DNA of 64,000 nt from CAZHCA01 sp964530825 (GTDB lineage Bacteria > Bacteroidota > Bacteroidia > Chitinophagales > Saprospiraceae): contig CAZHCA010000010.1 of the NCBI GenBank assembly GCA_964530825.1, positions 1 to 64,000 on the forward strand. Reading direction: 5' to 3'. Of the stretch, positions 1 to 8,828 are shown one piece after another (positions within the stretch are counted from its first letter, which is position 1; each line of letters starts with the position of its first letter). Under the pieces are notes generated by a model. The model was not told where the DNA came from. It worked only from the letters and a program-made list of their open reading frames with translations, and did not search any database. The position numbers were made by a program, and so were the translations under genes.

Positions 1-117
1 ACCAACATAACTTGTTGATAACGTGTAGATTTTTTACTTTTTGAGGAAGCCCTAATTTAGACGTTAAAACCACAAAAAGACACTCCAAACCATTAAGCGG
101 ACGGCGGTATGGGCGAC

Positions 118-151
118 TAAAAAACCAGTGCGAAGGTCTCATCACACTGGT
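118..151 (-). terminator. Intrinsic terminator of pnp
   Basis: Read on the minus strand just past the pnp stop, a 7-bp perfect stem (ACCAGTG/CACTGGT, arms 145-151 and 124-130) with a 14-nt loop is followed directly by a run of six T. This is the classic layout of a rho-independent terminator in the position expected for pnp. Confidence 0.75.
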
Positions 152-232
152 AATTATTGATGGCGTTTTTTGTGCTTTTTTTAGGGAGAAGCTGTTCGTT
201 ACCGCTAAGCAGCATCTTGCTGCCTTACCTAC

Positions 233-2407
233 CTAGTCATCTTTGCGACGGCGGTCATCGCCATTGCGGCGACCATTGCCTTCGGGTTTGGGAAGGAGTG
301 CTTTGCGGCTCAAGCGCAATTTACCGGTTTTCTTATCGACGCCGATTAGCTTTACTTTTACCTCATCGCCTTCTTTAAAAAAGTCTTCAATTTTATCGAT
401 GTGGCTATGGGAAATTTCTGAGATGTGAAGCAGGCCGCTCTTGCCATTGAACTCTACGAAGACCCCATAAGGCATCACCGATTTTACCTTTGCCTGGTAT
501 ACATCACCCACGGTAGGAGTGAAAGCAATCCGCCGGATGCGATCCAGCGCCTTCTCGATGGAAGGCCCGTCGCTACTTGCAATATTTACCACGCCTTTAT
601 CCCCTACTTCCTCGATGTTGATCACCGTTTCGGTTTCGGCCTGAATTTCCTGGATAACTTTACCGCCCGGTCCGATCACCGCGCCGATAAAGCTCTTATC
701 GATAATCAGCTCGGCAATCCGTGGTGCGTGCGGCTTGAGGTCCTCGCGCGGCTCGGCAATGGTTTCCTTCATCTTTTCCAGGATGTGGATACGTCCGGCC
801 CGGGCCTGTTCCAGGGCCTGGATCATCACTTCGTAGGGAAGCCCCTCGATCTTGATATCCATCTGGCAGGCTGTGATACCGTTTTCGGTTCCGGTCACTT
901 TGAAATCCATGTCGCCTAGTGCATCCTCATCGCCCAGGATATCGGATAGCACTGCCATGCGCTCGCCGTCGGAAATCAAGCCCATCGCGATACCCGAGAC
1001 GGGGCTTTTGATTTTCAAGCCGGCATCCATCAGCGCCAGTGTTCCGGCACAAACGGTAGCCATGGAGGAGGAGCCATTCGATTCCAAGATGTCGGAAACG
1101 ATTCGGATCGTGTATGGGTTATCATCCGGCAATACGCTCCGCAGCGATCGGGCCGCCAGGTTAGCGTGACCGACTTCGCGCCGGCCGGGCCCCCGCTGGG
1201 GCTTCACCTCGCCGACCGAGAATCCGGGGAAATTATAATGTAAAATGAATTTCTCAAAGGACATCTCCAGGGCATTGTCGACCATCATTTCGTCTAACTT
1301 GGTACCCAGAGTAAGGGAGGTCAGTGATTGGGTTTCACCACGGGTAAAAATAGCTGATCCATGGGCGGAAGGCAAATAGCCCACCTCCGTCCAAATGTGA
1401 CGTACTTCATCGTAAGCGCGGCCGTCGAGGCGCACCTGATCATTGAGTACCATCTCCCGGATAACGTTCTTTTTGAGTTTATCGTAGTACTCCTTGATCA
1501 ATGGTTCTTTTTCTTCGTAGGCCTCCTCGCCCAATTCCTCTAGAAACTGCTCGAGTAATTTATCCTTGATTTCGGTGAAGCGTTCTTTGCGCGTGTGTTT
1601 ATCCAAAGCGCTCTTGGCGACTTCGTAGATTTTGTCCTGCGTGCGCTCGGTCACCTTTTGTTCGATGGCTTTGTCTTCCTCAACCGGTTCCACTACTCTT
1701 TTATTCAGGGCTTTTTCCCCGACCAGCTTAGCCAATTCCAGCTGTGCGGCGCACTGCACTTTAATGGCGTCGTGGGCAACGCGGATGGCCTCGACCATGT
1801 CCTGCTCTGAACACTCTTTGGCTTCGCCTTCGACCATGGTAACATTATCGGTAGTAGCGCCCACCAAAAAATCCATGTCGGCCTCGTTGAGCTCGGTGCG
1901 GGTGGGATTGATCTTGTACGCCCCATTTACGCGAGCTACCCGGACCTCCGAAATGGGACCGGCAAAAGGTATATCAGAGACCGAAAGAGCAGCCGAAGCA
2001 GCGAGGGCCGCATAGGCGTCGGGCAGGGTTTCTTTTTCACCCGAAATCAGATTGATAATAATCTGCGTTTCGTTCATGTAGTTGTCGGGGAAGAGCGGAC
2101 GGATAGCCCGGTCGACTAAGCGACAGATCAGCACTTCGTGATCCGATAATTTGGCTTCCCGCCGGAAAAAGTTACCGGGAATACGGCCAGCAGAGGCAAA
2201 TTTTTCTTGGTAGTCTACCGATAGGGGGAAGAAGGCCTGGCCTTCTTTGGCTTCTTTGGCCGATACGACTGTTGCAAAAAGCATGGTATCGCCGATCCGT
2301 ACCACAACCGAGCCATCGGCCTGAGTTGCTAATTTTCCGGTTTCAATGGTTACGGTCTTGCCGTCGGGTAGTTCAAACGACGTAGTAATAGGATGCTTTT
2401 GTCCCAT
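233..2407 (-). CDS. pnp: Polyribonucleotide nucleotidyltransferase (PNPase)
   Basis: This 724-residue protein has the full PNPase architecture: a first RNase PH domain (about 1-215), a helical linker, a second RNase PH domain (about 325-550), a KH domain with the GPGG loop (near 560) and an S1 domain (about 625-695). A basic tail rich in Arg and Asp ends the protein. PNPase degrades RNA 3' to 5' using phosphate, in the cytoplasm, as a trimer. The length is normal for the family. The ATG at 2407 gives a start typical of Bacteroidota PNPases. The gene lies downstream of rpsO on the same strand, the widespread rpsO-pnp order, but a strong hairpin separates them, so pnp probably also has its own promoter. 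Confidence 0.98.
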   Translation of the reverse strand: MGQKHPITTSFELPDGKTVTIETGKLATQADGSVVVRIGDTMLFATVVSAKEAKEGQAFFPLSVDYQEKFASAGRIPGNFFRREAKLSDHEVLICRLVDRAIRPLFPDNYMNETQIIINLISGEKETLPDAYAALAASAALSVSDIPFAGPISEVRVARVNGAYKINPTRTELNEADMDFLVGATTDNVTMVEGEAKECSEQDMVEAIRVAHDAIKVQCAAQLELAKLVGEKALNKRVVEPVEEDKAIEQKVTERTQDKIYEVAKSALDKHTRKERFTEIKDKLLEQFLEELGEEAYEEKEPLIKEYYDKLKKNVIREMVLNDQVRLDGRAYDEVRHIWTEVGYLPSAHGSAIFTRGETQSLTSLTLGTKLDEMMVDNALEMSFEKFILHYNFPGFSVGEVKPQRGPGRREVGHANLAARSLRSVLPDDNPYTIRIVSDILESNGSSSMATVCAGTLALMDAGLKIKSPVSGIAMGLISDGERMAVLSDILGDEDALGDMDFKVTGTENGITACQMDIKIEGLPYEVMIQALEQARAGRIHILEKMKETIAEPREDLKPHAPRIAELIIDKSFIGAVIGPGGKVIQEIQAETETVINIEEVGDKGVVNIASSDGPSIEKALDRIRRIAFTPTVGDVYQAKVKSVMPYGVFVEFNGKSGLLHISEISHSHIDKIEDFFKEGDEVKVKLIGVDKKTGKLRLSRKALLPKPEGNGRRNGDDRRRKDD

Positions 2408-2733
2408 ACCTTAGGATATGTTTTAATGATTTCAACTGCCAATTCTGTTCATACCACTGGTTTTCCAACTACTGGCAAAGGTTGACCCTCTGGCGTTCCA
2501 GGTTGTTCCGGGGGAGTCACATTGAAAGAAAGGTGAACTTCGGTCGAGTGGGAATACTAAGAGAAGGGTATGACCACTTTTTCGTCAGTTGATATCGTAA
2601 TACAATACGCCCAATTTTCTCCGGGCTACCCCTGCTTTGGGGGGCTTATTTTTTAGCTAAATTTCTCCAAATAAACGAAAAAAAAGGAAGTATTTCAATT
2701 TTTGAAAATACTTCCTTTTTAAAGTCATCGGGT
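2408..2733 (-). other. Intergenic region between rpsO and pnp (326 bp)
   Basis: This stretch holds the rpsO terminator at its right end and the pnp leader of roughly 270 bases. I see no convincing ORF, no clear TAnnTTTG promoter and no long perfect hairpin in the leader. In enterobacteria the pnp leader is a target of PNPase autoregulation; nothing in the sequence here proves the same. Confidence 0.5.
2681..2720 (-). terminator. Terminator between rpsO and pnp (bidirectional shape)
   Basis: The arm at 2681-2696 (five A, then GGAAGTATTTC) is complementary to 2704-2720, apart from one extra base. The stem of about 15 bp has A- and T-runs on its two sides, so it can terminate in either direction. 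It lies 14 bases past the rpsO stop codon. Confidence 0.85.
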
Positions 2734-3009
2734 TTATCGACGAATACCTAATTGGTCGGCTAAGGAACGATACTTTTCAATGTCTTTGGAGGCGAGATAC
2801 TGTAGTAAACGCTTACGTTTACCCACCATCGTGAGCAGTGCGCGGCGGCAAGAATGATCTTTGCGGTTTTCGCGCAGATGCTCCGATAATTTCTCGATGC
2901 GATAGGTAAATAGCGCAATCTGCGCTTCGGTCGACCCAGAATTGGCCGCAGAGCCGCCGTATTTTTCAAAAATCTCGGCCAGCTTTTCTTTGCTTAAATA
3001 TTCTGCCAT
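2734..3009 (-). CDS. rpsO: 30S ribosomal protein S15
   Basis: The 91-residue product matches S15 along its whole length, including the helical segment with the signature around GSTEAQIALFTYRIEKLSEH and the C-terminal GKRKRLLQYL. S15 binds 16S rRNA in the small-subunit platform early in assembly. The length is standard (88-91). A good Bacteroidota-type promoter lies upstream (3059-3089) and a terminator follows. The gene is first in the rpsO-pnp order. Confidence 0.98.
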   Translation of the reverse strand: MAEYLSKEKLAEIFEKYGGSAANSGSTEAQIALFTYRIEKLSEHLRENRKDHSCRRALLTMVGKRKRLLQYLASKDIEKYRSLADQLGIRR

Positions 3010-3058
3010 TGTTTTGTTAATTTACCGTTAGTGATTGCTGGAATCAGTTACAGCGGCG

Positions 3059-3089
3059 CAAATATAGCCACTATTTCCATCAAAAACAA
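3059..3089 (-). promoter_or_regulatory. Promoter of rpsO (TTG / TATATTTG)
   Basis: On the minus strand the -7 element TATATTTG (3059-3066) fits the Bacteroidota consensus TAnnTTTG exactly, and a TTG (3087-3089) sits 20 bases upstream, as expected for the -33 element. It lies about 50 bases upstream of the rpsO start. Confidence 0.7.
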
Positions 3090-3141
3090 CGGCCCGGACA
3101 TTTCCCCCTGGATCCGCCAGAAAGCGGTAGCTAGCATCCCG

Positions 3142-4101
3142 TTAATTTTCGGCTTTGTATTTCTTGATAGCTTCGGTCAAGCGCGGCACGACCTCGAATA
3201 AGTCGCCTACTACGCCGTAATCGGCAGCTTTAAAGAAGGGCGCCTCCGGATCTTTATTGATCACCACAATGGTTTTCGAGTTGTTGACACCAGCCAGGTG
3301 CTGAATGGCCCCGGAAATACCGATAGCGATGTAAAGATTAGGTCGTATAGCAATGCCCGTTTGACCTACGTGCTCGTGGTGCGGACGCCAACCAATATCG
3401 GCAACCGGGCGGCTACAGGCGGTAGTAGCGCCGATTTCCTGGGCCAGTTCCTCCACGATTGCCCAGTTTTCCGGCCCCTTCATTCCGCGACCGGCACTGA
3501 CTACCAGTTCGGCCTCCGGCAGAGGTACGTCGCCTTCCAGCCGGTCTACAGCGCGCACTTTCACCTTGGGCTCCGGTATGTTAACTTCCAATTGCTGCAC
3601 CGTAGCGGGCTCGCCAACCTCGGCCGGTTGGAAGGAATTTCCCATCAGGGACAGAAGCTTGATGTCCGATTTGATTTCATAAGTGGCAAAAGCTTTACCG
3701 GAGAAAACGGGTTTCTTTACCCGGAAAGCACCGTCATTCGTTGGAATTGCATTTACGCCAGCTACGCTACCGGCATGGAGTTTGGCCGCCAGGCGGCCGA
3801 GCAGGCTTTTGCCCATGCTGGAGTGTGCAAACACAACCACCTTAACACCAATTTTTTCAATGGCCTGAGCGATGACGTCGGTGTATACTTGCGAATCGAA
3901 TGTATCAAGCTGCTCACTAGCAATTTGAAAGACTTGATGTGCACCGTATTTTCCAAGTGCCTCAGCACCCTCGGCCGCCCCCAGGACCAAAGCCGCGCAT
4001 TCGACACCCAAAACATCGGCGGTCTGACGACCGTAATATGCCATCTCGAAAGCGGCTTTTTTAAATTGGCCGTTGACGGTTTCTGCGATAACGAGTACCA
4101 T
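3142..4101 (-). CDS. etfA: Electron transfer flavoprotein, alpha subunit
   Basis: The 319-residue protein has the ETF-alpha layout: an N-terminal nucleotide-binding-like domain and a C-terminal FAD domain. The FAD signature is visible near 255-300 (VGQTG, then AIGISGAIQHLAG and the INKDPEAPFF segment). With EtfB it forms a soluble heterodimer that takes electrons from acyl-CoA dehydrogenases and passes them to the quinone pool through ETF:quinone oxidoreductase. It lies 32 bases downstream of etfB on the same strand, so the two are almost certainly co-transcribed. Confidence 0.97.
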   Translation of the reverse strand: MVLVIAETVNGQFKKAAFEMAYYGRQTADVLGVECAALVLGAAEGAEALGKYGAHQVFQIASEQLDTFDSQVYTDVIAQAIEKIGVKVVVFAHSSMGKSLLGRLAAKLHAGSVAGVNAIPTNDGAFRVKKPVFSGKAFATYEIKSDIKLLSLMGNSFQPAEVGEPATVQQLEVNIPEPKVKVRAVDRLEGDVPLPEAELVVSAGRGMKGPENWAIVEELAQEIGATTACSRPVADIGWRPHHEHVGQTGIAIRPNLYIAIGISGAIQHLAGVNNSKTIVVINKDPEAPFFKAADYGVVGDLFEVVPRLTEAIKKYKAEN

Positions 4102-4133
4102 ATGTCGATTTGTTTTTCTGCTAAATGAATAAA

Positions 4134-4874
4134 TTAAATCACCTTGGCTTCTTCGTGTAAAAGCCGGACGAGTTCGTCCATTTGATCGGCTTCGACCAAT
4201 CTAACGGCGCCTTTTTCGGGTGGCAACTCATACTGCACCGCTTCGACAAGATCCTCGGCTTCTACCGCTGGAATGGCATTCAGTGGTTTGCGTTTGGCCA
4301 TCATGATACCCCGCATATTCGGAATGCGTTGCTCAGCCAGTCCTTTAGCCGCACTGATGACAAATGGAGGCTGCACTTCCACCTCTTCCGTGCCGCCCTC
4401 AATGTCGCGATGTACGACGGCGGTGCCCCCCTCCATTTCCATATTACTGGCGTAAGAGATAAACGGCAAATCAAGCAGCTCCGCTACCATTGCCCCTACT
4501 TCCGAACCGTTATAATCGATAGTTTCCTTGCCAAGGAAAATAATATCGTAAGCACCCTCTTTCGCGTGTGCGGCAATTTGTTGAGCCACAAAAAGCGCAC
4601 TCTTCGGCTCCGCATCGATGCGCACCGCCTCATCGGCGCCAATGGCCAATCCTTTGCGAATAACCGTATCATTGCTGGAAGGCCCTACGTTGAGCAAGGT
4701 CACGGTACCGCCTTGGGCCTCTTTGAGCTCCAAAGCGCGAACCAGCGCGTACCATTCGTCATAAGGGTTCATGATATACTGTACATCGGTCGTATCAAAA
4801 GCCTTCCCCCCTTCGGTAAAGGCAATCTTAGTAGTCGTCTCAGGCGTTTTACTGACGCAAACCAATAATTTCAT
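4134..4874 (-). CDS. etfB: Electron transfer flavoprotein, beta subunit
   Basis: The 246-residue product begins MKLLVCVSKTPETTTKIAF, the usual ETF-beta N-terminus, and carries the family motif region near 120-165 (IIFLGKETIDYNGSEVGAMV). This subunit holds the structural AMP and contacts partner dehydrogenases. It is the promoter-proximal gene of the etfB-etfA pair. About 230 bases of AT-rich sequence upstream separate it from the divergent TPR gene, leaving room for the operon promoter. Confidence 0.97.
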   Translation of the reverse strand: MKLLVCVSKTPETTTKIAFTEGGKAFDTTDVQYIMNPYDEWYALVRALELKEAQGGTVTLLNVGPSSNDTVIRKGLAIGADEAVRIDAEPKSALFVAQQIAAHAKEGAYDIIFLGKETIDYNGSEVGAMVAELLDLPFISYASNMEMEGGTAVVHRDIEGGTEEVEVQPPFVISAAKGLAEQRIPNMRGIMMAKRKPLNAIPAVEAEDLVEAVQYELPPEKGAVRLVEADQMDELVRLLHEEAKVI

Positions 4875-5107
4875 CGATCGTAAGGTTTAGTGAATTACTT
4901 TATAATAGGTGGCCTTGCCTTTTGACCACCCTTTTGCGCGAAAAGTATCGATCAAAAAACACACGAATTTACCCATTTAAGATTAAAAATAAAGGAAATA
5001 GCGAATTTTCGCTACGCTGCAAATAAAAAACGGCCCGTCCGGAAACATTGTTTACAAAATTCTGAAAATTGTCTGGCTACCTTTAGCCTATAACCAATGC
5101 GCATTCT

Positions 5108-5419
5108 ATGAACCGACTCGATCAAATCAAAGCCTTGCGCCTGGAGCAACCCGATGATCCGTTCTTGCTTTTTGCCCTGGCAAAAGAGTACGAGAAATAC
5201 GATCAGCTCGAACAGGCGCTGGAACATTACGAGCAACTGGTCAACGAGCACCCCGATTATGTCGGCGTTTATTACCACCTGGGCAAACTGCGCGAACACC
5301 TAGGACAAACCGAAGGGGCGCTGGCCGCTTACAACCAGGGCATCGGTGTAGCCACCAAGGTCAATGATCACCATGCCCTTGGTGAATTGGCTACCGCTAA
5401 GCTGCAGTTGGAGGATTAG
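5108..5419 (+). CDS. Small TPR-repeat protein
   Basis: The 103-residue protein consists of about three tetratricopeptide-type helical pairs (for example DPFLLFALAKEYEKYDQLEQ, then a second repeat ending in VGVYYHLGKLREHLGQ). It has no signal peptide or membrane segment, so it is probably a cytoplasmic protein-protein adaptor. Small TPR proteins of this length are common in Bacteroidota genomes, but no specific role can be assigned. Its 3' end overlaps the convergent RidA-family gene by four bases. Confidence 0.85.
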   Translation: MNRLDQIKALRLEQPDDPFLLFALAKEYEKYDQLEQALEHYEQLVNEHPDYVGVYYHLGKLREHLGQTEGALAAYNQGIGVATKVNDHHALGELATAKLQLED

Positions 5420-5796
5420 AGCATGGCGGTCACCTCTATTTCAACCAGCATATCGGGATGGATCAGCGCGCGTACTTCCACCATCGTAGCGGCCGGTCGG
5501 ATCTGCTGGAAAAAAGTGCCGTGTACACGCCCAATGGACTCCCATTGCTGGATATTGGTCACGTAGATCCGGGTGCGTATGACGTGCTCTAACCCGGCGC
5601 CGAATCCTTCCAGTACGGTCTTAATTTTCTCCAAAATAAAGGTGGTCTGAGCCTCGACATCTCCTACGCCTACGATCTGTCCGTCACGGATTGCGGTTGT
5701 TCCGGAGACTTCGATAAGATTGCCCACGCGTATGGCCCGAGAATAACCAACCAGGTCTTCCCAAGGTGTACCGGAGGCGGAATGTTGTCTACTCAT
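5416..5796 (-). CDS. RidA/YjgF family protein lacking the catalytic Arg
   Basis: The 126-residue protein has the YjgF/YER057c/UK114 fold signature, including the IRTRIYVTNIQQW helix (about 73-85) and the C-terminal ALIHPDMLVEIEVTAML. RidA proper hydrolyses reactive enamine/imine intermediates using an Arg in the motif PAR(S). Here the aligned segment reads PAAT (101-104), so the Arg is missing. This places the protein in one of the Rid subfamilies without established deaminase activity. It follows the methyltransferase gene by 12 bases and is probably co-transcribed with it. Confidence 0.9.
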   Translation of the reverse strand: MSRQHSASGTPWEDLVGYSRAIRVGNLIEVSGTTAIRDGQIVGVGDVEAQTTFILEKIKTVLEGFGAGLEHVIRTRIYVTNIQQWESIGRVHGTFFQQIRPAATMVEVRALIHPDMLVEIEVTAML

Positions 5797-5808
5797 GGCT
5801 TTTGCTGT

Positions 5809-6459
5809 TTAGTAGGGCAAGGTACCTTTCCAGACCATAAAGTCAAAGAGCCAACTGCTCTTCCAGCATGTCGCCGACTGAACCTGCACGCCATTTTTTA
5901 TTAGTAAGTTCTGGTAATAGGCCGGGCCGTATTGCTGCGGGTGGAGTACATCGCCGGGCAGTCGTCGAAAAACTGATGCCAACCACTCACGACGGTGCAC
6001 ATCGGTCGATAAAATGATTGTAGCTCCGGGCCGACCTGCATTTACCAGATTCGCAACAACCGTTTGCGGATCGCGTACGTGGTTGATGACATTCCAGCAG
6101 AACACGAGATCGTAAGTGGCCGGACAATGGTAGTTTTCCAATGTACAAGTATGAAACCGTACGTTGGGAAAATCGGCCGCCCGTGGCATATTCAGATGCG
6201 ACCAGTAAATGTCGAGCAGCGGATCGACGGCATCGACCTGGATGCCGGACATGATCAAACCAAGTCCGGCAGGGCCGCACCCGGCGTCGAGCACGCGCCA
6301 GTCCGGTGCGGACTCGGGCAGACCGAGCTGATCCCAAACCCGGCGCCAGTAAGCACCTTTGCTCCTCAAATAAATATCCCGGTCTTTTTTCCCCAGATAA
6401 TACACCCACCAACGCCACTCCATACTTTGAGCCAACTGCCATCGCCATTGGTGCGCCAT
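5809..6459 (-). CDS. Class I SAM-dependent methyltransferase
   Basis: The 216-residue protein has a Rossmann methyltransferase core. Motif I is VLDAGCGPAGLGL (about 57-69), followed by an acidic residue at the end of the next strand (AVDP) and the downstream segment DLVFCWNVINHV. The N-terminus carries several Trp and Arg residues, but I see no membrane segment. The substrate cannot be predicted. It is the upstream member of a pair with the RidA-like gene and is divergent from the Smr gene. Confidence 0.85.
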   Translation of the reverse strand: MAHQWRWQLAQSMEWRWWVYYLGKKDRDIYLRSKGAYWRRVWDQLGLPESAPDWRVLDAGCGPAGLGLIMSGIQVDAVDPLLDIYWSHLNMPRAADFPNVRFHTCTLENYHCPATYDLVFCWNVINHVRDPQTVVANLVNAGRPGATIILSTDVHRREWLASVFRRLPGDVLHPQQYGPAYYQNLLIKNGVQVQSATCWKSSWLFDFMVWKGTLPY

Positions 6460-6607
6460 AATAAAATTTTCGAAACAAGATAAGAGATAACCCCGTTTTT
6501 GGTTTCAAAAGTAATTCGTCTATCTTTTTTCTCAGCGGGCGGAAAGATCCTGGTAATTTTTTAAATTTTGTAGGGGTGGCATATTTAGCGGTAAAATTTA
6601 GGTTTCC

Positions 6608-7657
6608 ATGTTATTTGCGGTAGGTAGCAGAGTTCGCTTGCGCCTGTCTAAGGACGAGGGCACCATAACGGCATTACTCGATAATGGCATGGTGCGGGTA
6701 CGCCTAGAAACGGTCGATATGGAGATTCCGGTATTTATGGATGATTTGGAGCGCGTCGAAGACCGCCCGCAACCGGGTGACCGGGCGCGTATCGTGCCGG
6801 GCAAAAAGCCTCCCCTGCTCGAGATGCCGCCACCGGCCTCGATCGAATCGCAATACGCCATCTTAAAAAGGCAGGGCTTGCAGTTGGCTTTCGATCCCAT
6901 TTTGCGCAACGACGGCACTGCAGAGGCCTACACCATCTATCTGATCAACGGTACAATCCACGATCTGATTTTTTCTTTCTACCTCCACCAGGACGACCGT
7001 ACGATGCTGCGCCAGAATGGCCGGCTCAATCGGATGTCGGCTACGGAGTTGGGCCAACTTCGCTTCGAACAACTCAATTTTATTCCACAGGTAGCGATCG
7101 ATTGTTGGCGCATCCTGCCCGATGGCACGGGTGGCAAGCTCAGCAAAACCATTCGGATCAAACCCAAGGCCTTTTTCAAAAAAATAACTACTGCCCCACT
7201 CCTCAACCGGCCGGTACACCTGTACCGGGTTTTTGAAGAACTGACCGCCGAACGGCGGCCGGGTGCACCCCGGGAAGACTTGCAATCCTACACTCGCCAG
7301 CACCTAACACCTCCTAAAAAAACGGAGGACCAACTGCGTCAGGTGGGCCTCCACGAAGTCCAGGAACTGGCAGAGTTTATTCCGGAGATCGATCTACACA
7401 TCGAAAAACTGACGACCGAATACCAAAAGATGGACAACCTCGACATCATTGGATTACAGATCCGCCATTTTGAGGCGTACCTGGATAAAGCAGTGCGCCT
7501 CGGCGTGGAGCGTGTCTTCATCATACACGGTGTTGGAAAGGGTCAGTTGCGCAAAGCCATTGCTCGCCGCCTGCGTGATCATCCCTACGTCAGGGATTTT
7601 AAAAACGAATATCACCCCCGGTACGGCTGGGGAGCCACGGAAGTTATTTTTGACTAG
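6608..7657 (+). CDS. DUF2027 domain protein with C-terminal Smr domain
   Basis: The 349-residue protein begins with a small beta-rich DUF2027 module (VGSRVRLRLSKDEGTITALL), continues with a central region and ends in a Smr (small MutS-related) domain at about 275-349. The Smr motifs are visible as EIDLHIEKL and VFIIHGVGKGQLRKAI. Smr domains bind or cut nucleic acid, and in some bacteria act as endonucleases on stalled-ribosome mRNA. This DUF2027-Smr pairing is typical of Bacteroidota. The 3' end overlaps the convergent gmhB by 14 bases. Confidence 0.92.
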   Translation: MLFAVGSRVRLRLSKDEGTITALLDNGMVRVRLETVDMEIPVFMDDLERVEDRPQPGDRARIVPGKKPPLLEMPPPASIESQYAILKRQGLQLAFDPILRNDGTAEAYTIYLINGTIHDLIFSFYLHQDDRTMLRQNGRLNRMSATELGQLRFEQLNFIPQVAIDCWRILPDGTGGKLSKTIRIKPKAFFKKITTAPLLNRPVHLYRVFEELTAERRPGAPREDLQSYTRQHLTPPKKTEDQLRQVGLHEVQELAEFIPEIDLHIEKLTTEYQKMDNLDIIGLQIRHFEAYLDKAVRLGVERVFIIHGVGKGQLRKAIARRLRDHPYVRDFKNEYHPRYGWGATEVIFD

Positions 7658-8231
7658 CCGGTTTAAGGTGCAAGGGCAGGTATTCCAGGCTTTCCAGCAC
7701 CAAGTCGACGGTGAGCGTTCCCATCTCGCGTTTCTCACTGACCTCCCCAGCTTCTTCTTGCTTGCCTTTAATGAGCACCGTTTTGGCACCCAGCTTTTTA
7801 CCAAACTGCATATCAGAAATTGAGTCGCCCACCATGATGGTTTTCGAAAATAGGATTTCGGGAAACTGTTCCTTGGCCTGCTCGCCCAGCACTGGATTAG
7901 GTTTACGGCAATTGGGCTCATCGCTTTCAAGGTCGGGGCAGAAGAAAATACCGTCAATGCGCCCGCCCTGATCCCGGATGGCCTCCTGCATTTTCTCGTG
8001 CACGGCATGCAAGTCCTCCTCCGTCATTAACTCCTTGCCGATGCCCTGTTGATTAGTTATAATCAAAATGCGGGGAAATAAACCGGCCAGGATAGGCAGT
8101 ACCCGCAAGACACCGGGCAGGAAATGAAAGTCCTCCCAGTGCTTCACGTAACCACCCGGTACGCGCCGATTGATCACACCGTCGCGGTCGAGCATAAGTG
8201 TCCAGGCAGAATCGATGCGTAAGGTTTTCAT
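7644..8231 (-). CDS. gmhB: D-glycero-manno-heptose 1,7-bisphosphate 7-phosphatase-like HAD hydrolase
   Basis: The 195-residue HAD-IIIA protein has the nucleophile motif LDRDGVINRR (about 14-23), the TNQQGIG motif and a KPNP segment followed by VGDS, all in GmhB order. GmhB removes the 7-phosphate from heptose bisphosphate on the way to ADP-heptose or GDP-heptose. The zinc loop is poor: the segment CPDLESDEPNCRKPNP has two Cys, where E. coli GmhB uses three Cys and a His. The gene overlaps the gmhA stop by ATGA, so the two are translationally coupled. The pairing with gmhA supports the heptose assignment over a histidinol-phosphatase role. Confidence 0.85.
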   Translation of the reverse strand: MKTLRIDSAWTLMLDRDGVINRRVPGGYVKHWEDFHFLPGVLRVLPILAGLFPRILIITNQQGIGKELMTEEDLHAVHEKMQEAIRDQGGRIDGIFFCPDLESDEPNCRKPNPVLGEQAKEQFPEILFSKTIMVGDSISDMQFGKKLGAKTVLIKGKQEEAGEVSEKREMGTLTVDLVLESLEYLPLHLKPASQK

Positions 8232-8818
8232 AAAGCGGGTTTCGGGTCGAACAATTGGCTTTCCACTAATTCACAGATGATGTGCCCTACCAGGATGTGG
8301 CACTCCTGAATACGCGGTGTTTCGCTCGAGGGTACGTCGATGAGGTGGTCGCAATGTGCGGCCATCTGTCCACCTCCCCGACCGGTAAGCCCAACGGTAA
8401 TCATGCCGATATCACGGGCCGCCTGCAGGGCGCGTAAAACGTTAGTGGAATTACCTGAAGTGGAAAACCCGACCAGAATATCGCCCGGGCGTCCCATTGC
8501 TCGCGTCAGCCGGGCAAATACTTCTTCGTAACCGTAGTCATTGGCTACTGCCGTAAGATAGGAAGTGTTGACGTGTAAAGCCTCGGCGAATAGTGGCGCA
8601 CGGTCGCGGTAAAACCGTCCCGATAGCTCGGCCGCAATGTGTTGCGCATCGCCAGCACTGCCGCCGTTGCCACAGAAAAGAGCCTTACCTCCTTGCTGAA
8701 AGACGGTTATCAACTTCCCCGTTACCGCAATCAATGTTTGTAGCAAATCGGTATCGTTCAGCAGTAATTGCTTGGTTGTAATGGATGCGCCAATGATTTC
8801 ACGAATCCGGTTTTCCAT
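8228..8818 (-). CDS. gmhA: Phosphoheptose isomerase (SIS domain)
   Basis: The 196-residue protein has the SIS-fold signature of GmhA: ALFCGNGGSAGDAQHIAAEL (about 47-66) and GFSTSGNSTNVLRAL (about 114-128), with the conserved RIQECHILVGHIICELVE near the C-terminus. GmhA converts sedoheptulose 7-phosphate to D-glycero-D-manno-heptose 7-phosphate, the first step of heptose synthesis for surface glycans. I chose the ATG at 8818, ten bases after the upstream glycosyltransferase stop. An in-frame start at 8875 would add 19 residues overlapping that gene. It is third in a GT2-GT4-gmhA-gmhB operon. Confidence 0.93.
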   Translation of the reverse strand: MENRIREIIGASITTKQLLLNDTDLLQTLIAVTGKLITVFQQGGKALFCGNGGSAGDAQHIAAELSGRFYRDRAPLFAEALHVNTSYLTAVANDYGYEEVFARLTRAMGRPGDILVGFSTSGNSTNVLRALQAARDIGMITVGLTGRGGGQMAAHCDHLIDVPSSETPRIQECHILVGHIICELVESQLFDPKPAL

Positions 8819-8828
8819 AACCACAATC

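Noticed and set aside
157..378. Plus-strand ORF over the pnp 3' end
   Set aside because: It runs antisense through the S1 domain and terminator of pnp and has no family features.
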